From: Agathobacter sp.
Lineage (GTDB): Bacteria; Bacillota; Clostridia; Lachnospirales; Lachnospiraceae
Length of the DNA: 64,000 nt
Reading direction: 5' to 3'
Assembly: GCA_022775045.1 (NCBI GenBank)
Contig: JALFLB010000028.1
Span: 1-64,000 of the forward strand
Shown here: one piece after another, positions 59,873 to 64,000 of the stretch
Position numbering within the stretch: position 1 is the stretch's first letter
Layout of the letters: each line of letters opens with the position of its first letter
Program-made: the position numbers and the translations under genes
The notes under the pieces: model-generated
What the model saw: the letters and a program-made list of their open reading frames with translations, nothing else
The model's database searches: none
Told to the model about the DNA's origin: nothing

Positions 59873-62098
59873 ATGAACGAACAAACGAAAAAAGTAAACA
59901 AGAAAAGGTTTATCATTATGCTGACAGCATTGCTGGCAATCGTCATAACAGTGCTGTCCAGTTCCTATGTCATTTTCAATGAACTCGAAGAACAATTACA
60001 GCAAAATCTTGAAGATGTAGCCACGCAGAACGCATTGGCGCTGCACAATAAGATCCATTCGAATTATGAGCTTCTGCAGAGCCTTTCAAAAAATATGCAT
60101 GACGTCACACCGGACAACATAACTGAAAAACTCCGGTCTTTTGAGATATTCCTTGATGAGTATGATCTGAAACGCTTTGCATATTCATTTCCGGATGGAA
60201 CCAGTTACTCCACAGATGGAGGCGTGGCGGAGCTGTCTTACCGGGAATTCTTTCAGCGTGGCATGAAAGGCAAAGCAACGATCACCGGTATCCTGAAGGA
60301 TGCACTGGAGGAACACCACGATCTGGTCAACGTCATGACCATTCCGATCTTTGATAACAGCGGATCAGTCGAAGGTGTATTCGGCCTGACTTATAACTCG
60401 CAAAACTTTAACGATGCACTGCAGATCGAGTCTTTTGATGGTCAGGGCTACAGCTGTGCGATCAACAGCGACGGGCAGATTCTGGTCGCTATGGGAAATG
60501 ACATTCTTCAACTATCAGAAAATATATTTACAGACGTGTTGGGTGTCGACCAGCGAAATACAGAAGCAGTTGCAAAATTACAAAAACAGATGGCAGAAAG
60601 CACATCAGATGGCGGTACCTTTTATCTGACGGAAAAGAATTATTACCACTGTGTTCCGGTAAAGCTGATGGACGATGATGTCACATGGTATATGCTGACG
60701 ATCATCCCGGCAGATGTTTTGGAAAGCAGAGCCGCACCTGTTCAGCATAGTCTGTATCTGATGGCTTTCATTGTATCCATATTCATTCTGATCGGTGTGG
60801 CATTTGTTATTTTTCTTTCCCGGGAACAAAAACAAATAATGCTGCGTTATGCATATGAGGATCCCCTTACAAAGGGGGCGAATTATGCAAGCTTCTGCGT
60901 AGAGATGAATAAGAAACGAGTTCCCCAGGGATATATGGTTTCCATGGACATTACAAATTTCAATAATATCAATATTGCAGCCGGAAAAACGGCAGGCGAC
61001 CGGATGATCTGTGACATCTGGCAGATATTGACCGATGAGCTGCAGAGCGAGGAGCTTGCAGGTCATGTCCGCGAAGATGTCTTTAGCGTATTTTTTAAAA
61101 CAGAAGACAAAAAACTTTTGATCACCCGGTTAAAGCAGATTTCTACCCGGATCAACAAGCGGGCAAGGGAATCGCAGGTAAAGGGGATCCATTCCCGATA
61201 TGGAATTTATGAGATGCGGGGAACTGAAGAACCGGAGGATGCTTATAGCAAAGCTCAGATCGCCAGGGAACAGGCGCGAATCCAGCGGGAACAAAATTAT
61301 GTGTTTTATAACGAGATCGATCACGAGCGACTGCAACAGGATCAGCAGCTGGAGGAGCGATTTGAGGATTCTCTCGCCGAAGGAGATTTTGAAGTATGGT
61401 ATCAGCCGAAATACAGCGCTGCGACCGGAGAAGTAGTTGGCAGTGAGGCACTGGTGCGCTGGAGAGATAAGGATGGAAGTCTGATCTCCCCCGGCAGATT
61501 TATCCCGCTGTTTGAGCAAAACGGTATGATCGCCAAGCTTGATGAATACATGTTCCGCGCAGTGTGCATACAACAGACGAGGTGGCTTGCCAACGGTCAA
61601 AAGATCTATCCTGTGTCCATCAATCTGAGCCGGGCATCCCTGTATTATGTTGATATCGTAGAAAAATACAAGGCCATCATGCAGGAATATAAAATCGACC
61701 CTGATTATATACAGCTTGAGATCACGGAGAGTGCCCTGGAGGGAATGTCAAGTATCCAGGAACTGTTGAAGCAGTTCCGAGATATGGGGATCCGGATCCT
61801 CATGGATGATTTTGGTACAGGCTATTCTTCGCTTGCCACACTCAATATGCAGTGTTTTGATACTTTAAAGCTGGATAAAAGTCTGATCGATCACATCGGC
61901 GACAAAAATGGTGAGACATTGTTATACTATGTGATCAGCATGGGGCAGAAACTGGGGCTTCACATCACTGCTGAAGGTGTTGAGAACAGAATACAGCTGG
62001 AATTTTTGAAGAAGAATCACTGCGATGATATCCAGGGCTTCCTTTTTGCGAAACCGATGCCGGCTGTTGAATTTGAAAATATTTTGGCACATTCATAA
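59873..62098 (+). CDS. membrane c-di-GMP phosphodiesterase with degenerate GGDEF domain
   Basis: A 741-residue sensor enzyme. TM1 is at about 13-33, an outside Cache-like sensor at about 35-290 (FAYSFPDGTSYSTDGG; VFGLTYNS) and TM2 at about 295-318. The GGDEF domain is inactive by sequence: the motif reads HVREDVF and the DLDxFK block reads DITNFNNIN. The EAL domain (about 500-740) is intact: GSEALVRW, NLSRASLYY, EITESALEG, MDDFGTGYSS, KLDKSLI, ITAEGVEN and QGFLFAKP. It should break c-di-GMP in response to an outside signal, promoting motility over attachment. Confidence 0.93.
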   Translation: MNEQTKKVNKKRFIIMLTALLAIVITVLSSSYVIFNELEEQLQQNLEDVATQNALALHNKIHSNYELLQSLSKNMHDVTPDNITEKLRSFEIFLDEYDLKRFAYSFPDGTSYSTDGGVAELSYREFFQRGMKGKATITGILKDALEEHHDLVNVMTIPIFDNSGSVEGVFGLTYNSQNFNDALQIESFDGQGYSCAINSDGQILVAMGNDILQLSENIFTDVLGVDQRNTEAVAKLQKQMAESTSDGGTFYLTEKNYYHCVPVKLMDDDVTWYMLTIIPADVLESRAAPVQHSLYLMAFIVSIFILIGVAFVIFLSREQKQIMLRYAYEDPLTKGANYASFCVEMNKKRVPQGYMVSMDITNFNNINIAAGKTAGDRMICDIWQILTDELQSEELAGHVREDVFSVFFKTEDKKLLITRLKQISTRINKRARESQVKGIHSRYGIYEMRGTEEPEDAYSKAQIAREQARIQREQNYVFYNEIDHERLQQDQQLEERFEDSLAEGDFEVWYQPKYSAATGEVVGSEALVRWRDKDGSLISPGRFIPLFEQNGMIAKLDEYMFRAVCIQQTRWLANGQKIYPVSINLSRASLYYVDIVEKYKAIMQEYKIDPDYIQLEITESALEGMSSIQELLKQFRDMGIRILMDDFGTGYSSLATLNMQCFDTLKLDKSLIDHIGDKNGETLLYYVISMGQKLGLHITAEGVENRIQLEFLKKNHCDDIQGFLFAKPMPAVEFENILAHS

Positions 62099-62120
62099 AC
62101 AGGCAGGGCTGCCTGACATT

Positions 62121-62774
62121 TCATTTCCACATCCCGGAAACAAAATACATCAGTGCAGCCCATGTATAAACGGAATAAAAGATACCCTTATCGTCGGTTC
62201 CCTGCTTTAATATTCTTTGTGCATCGTCTCTTGTCAATGCCACAAAGCCGTCAAAGCACTCGGTCCCTACTGCGCCCTCCTGACTCAAATGAAGTCGCTG
62301 TTCGTCTGAGATGACTACGCACACCAGCGCATTGCTTTCGTCTGTCATTCCCGGAGTTGAGAACAAAAGCGGGTTTATGACCTCGATTTTATCATCCTCT
62401 GACAGATCAATATTTGTTTCCTCTTTCAGCTCTCTTTTGGCAGTTACAATGATCGGATCAGCTTCCGCCTCATCGCTTTTATCTATCAGCCCTGCCGGAA
62501 CACTCAATAAATATTGACCGGCAGGATAGCGGAACTCATAAGTCAGCAACAGCTTCGGTTCAGCCCCATTCAAAATCACCACGCAGCTGACCGCGTCGGG
62601 AAGCATGCTTTTAAATTCTTCATCACTTTTCAGTGCCACGAGATCATCCACACTCCGTCTGGTAGCATTCATATACTGCTTTCCCTCGACATATTCCATT
62701 CCAAAAACCTTTATAAATCTACTATCGTAAACATTATGAACCTGCTCTTTTGTCAATCTTAACTTTTCTTTCAT
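62121..62774 (-). CDS. Nudix hydrolase (ADP-ribose pyrophosphatase-like)
   Basis: A 217-residue enzyme. GLIDKSDEAEADPIIVTAKR followed by ELKEETNID is a Nudix box (Gx5Ex7REUxEExGU) with an insert. EFRYPAGQYLLSVPAGLIDK is the strand-loop typical of ADP-sugar pyrophosphatases. ATG at 62774 after AGGAGGG is preferred over the track start at 62849. Converges with the EAL gene. Confidence 0.9.
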   Translation of the reverse strand: MKEKLRLTKEQVHNVYDSRFIKVFGMEYVEGKQYMNATRRSVDDLVALKSDEEFKSMLPDAVSCVVILNGAEPKLLLTYEFRYPAGQYLLSVPAGLIDKSDEAEADPIIVTAKRELKEETNIDLSEDDKIEVINPLLFSTPGMTDESNALVCVVISDEQRLHLSQEGAVGTECFDGFVALTRDDAQRILKQGTDDKGIFYSVYTWAALMYFVSGMWK

Positions 62775-63041
62775 ATGTGCCCTCCTAACTGCCACAGAAT
62801 ATTTCACAAAAAATCCGAAGTCCCCTGCAAATATTCTCAATCCGTTCAAGTATTTTTTATTATACCATAACCTGTTTACCGAATGAAAAAAATTTTCTCA
62901 TAAGTAAGTCTCCCGTCAATATACCTGTGAAAATAAAGTTGTAACCTGCATACCAAATAGGATATAATGGAAATTGTCAAGGTCAAAGTGCAGCGTGTAC
63001 TGTAATATTTGCATTGCGACAATGCGTAGGAGGATCGTCGA

Positions 63042-63248
63042 ATGATTGATGAAGCAACAAAGAAAGATCTGATAAATATTATGAAAATTTCTTCCGGATT
63101 TGATGGCCGCAACAGGCAGATCCTGCGCAAAATAGTTGAAATAGGTGAGACAACATCACATTTCAAATCCGCTCTGGGGCAAAAGTTTATTCGGAGAGCA
63201 AAAGAGCTTTTAGCAGATCCCACACAAAAAAGAAGATGTCTGACGTAA
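63042..63248 (+). CDS. small hypothetical protein (68 residues)
   Basis: Not recognised. A basic helical protein (MIDEATKKDLINIMKISSGF; ALGQKFIRRAKELLADPTQ) with GGAGGA before the ATG. Single gene between diverging and converging neighbours. Confidence 0.6.
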   Translation: MIDEATKKDLINIMKISSGFDGRNRQILRKIVEIGETTSHFKSALGQKFIRRAKELLADPTQKRRCLT

Positions 63249-63401
63249 TCCGGATGATATCATTAACAATAACTTTTCTTATCGCGGAAACCAACCATAT
63301 GATGGAACAAACCCCATACCCAATCATCATAAGCGTTTCTAGCAGTATACCGCTGACCATGTAAAGATCAACACCGGAATCTCCGTAGCGATATTCCGGT
63401 A

Positions 63402-63947
63402 TCAGTCAAAATCATACCTCATGATCTGGCAGTTTTTTAATCCGAATGCCGCATATTCTTCATTCGACATGTCAAAGAAATACGACTGCACAACGCGCGA
63501 GATCCCATTGTGTGCAACCAGAATATAGGTTTTGTGATCTGCCTCCGCTCTGATGTCGTCCAGCAGGTTGTATATGCGCTGGGCGAGCTGAAGCATAGAC
63601 TCTCCACCCTCATAGCGACAGGCAAAATCCTCTTTTGCCCTTTGAAAATCAGCACCATTCCTGGGCGTAGATTCCCACTTACCAAAATTCTGCTCCTTTA
63701 GGCGCGGTTCCATACGCATGGGAATACCGGTGATCTCAGAGATATGTCTTGCAGTCTCTGCTGCCCGGATGAGTGGTGAGTAAAGGATCTCATCTGCATG
63801 AAGCCCCTCTTCCAGTATCTTCTTACCGGTCTCGATCGCCTGCTCATGTCCTAACTCCGTCAACTCTATATCCGTTGCGCCGCAGATCTTATTTTCTACA
63901 TTCCAAACCGTTTGTCCATGACGCACAAAATAAAAATGTCCTCCCAT
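63402..63947 (-). CDS. histidine phosphatase (phosphoglycerate mutase family)
   Basis: A 181-residue enzyme: FYFVRHGQTVWN (RHG phospho-His), SPLIRAAETARHISE, LKEQNFGKWE (catalytic Glu) and ILVAHNGISRVVQ (second His). The broad-specificity members remove phosphate from small metabolites such as alpha-ribazole or sugar phosphates, and the substrate cannot be told here. Complete gene with GGAGG-type site upstream. Confidence 0.9.
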   Translation of the reverse strand: MGGHFYFVRHGQTVWNVENKICGATDIELTELGHEQAIETGKKILEEGLHADEILYSPLIRAAETARHISEITGIPMRMEPRLKEQNFGKWESTPRNGADFQRAKEDFACRYEGGESMLQLAQRIYNLLDDIRAEADHKTYILVAHNGISRVVQSYFFDMSNEEYAAFGLKNCQIMRYDFD

Positions 63948-64000
63948 GTTCTTCCTCCAATGTTGTTATTCTAACTGATAGTACATTTCTTTCACCAAAT

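Noticed and set aside
63372-63401. Terminator after the histidine phosphatase gene
   Set aside because: ACCGGAAT...ATTCCGGT is a good hairpin, but no T run follows on the minus strand, so a terminator call is not supported.

Overview
The window looks like a stretch of a Lachnospiraceae-type (Clostridia, low to mid GC) chromosome. The signs are strong GGAGG ribosome sites, a Tn916-type recombinase, HK97-type siphovirus genes of the kind common in gut Firmicutes, and a right flank with a GGDEF/EAL protein, a Nudix hydrolase and a histidine phosphatase. Most of it, about bases 120 to 56,770, reads as one integrated mobile element. Its ends carry the same cluster of GGTCTAAA repeats, and a 15-base near-identical sequence (TATCTCGG[A/T]ATATTT) lies just outside each cluster.

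Layout. 1-3.8 kb: recombination and control end, with Tn916-type integrase and excisionase, an XRE repressor and a divergent small operon starting with a Smr-like protein. 3.8-24 kb (minus strand, read right to left): a complete HK97-type siphovirus late module. It runs terminase, portal, ClpP-like protease, capsid, connectors, tail tube, a frameshifted tail chaperone pair, tape measure, tail tip, holin and a two-enzyme endolysin. Extra cargo sits in it: an AbiE toxin-antitoxin pair and a coiled-coil moron-like gene. 23-30.4 kb: early genes, with a sigma-like late activator, SNF2 helicase, VRR-NUC nuclease, P4-type primase, an EEP-family phosphodiesterase and a ribbon-helix-helix/DUF1413 protein with its own repeated operator. 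30.6-35.2 kb (plus strand): DUF2800, DUF2815 and family A DNA polymerase, inverted relative to the usual phage order.

35.2-52.7 kb is a dense minus-strand defence island: an ABC-three-component module (C-terminal-domain protein, middle component, Rad50-like ATPase with zinc hook), a small XRE regulator, a SNF2 helicase with a DUF3883 end, two tandem DUF1156 (COG1743) adenine methylase paralogues, a Swt1-type HEPN-DUF499 ATPase, and a GmrSD-like DUF262 nuclease. The short gene spacings suggest these genes act together. This is the best candidate for a poorly described system here. 52.7-56.5 kb resembles the backbone of an integrative conjugative element (ICE): a structured leader with a very strong hairpin, ParA, ParB, a SymE/AbrB-like protein and an Arc-like repressor. 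No relaxase or conjugation genes are present, so the element looks like a phage genome carried between ICE-like ends.

56.8-64 kb is the flank: a second AbiE pair, a degenerate tRNA-Thr-like sequence with two tiny gene-like ORFs, a coiled-coil protein, a membrane c-di-GMP phosphodiesterase, a Nudix hydrolase, a short hypothetical gene and a phosphoglycerate-mutase-family phosphatase. All calls come from reading the sequence and supplied translations. No database search or structure prediction was run.
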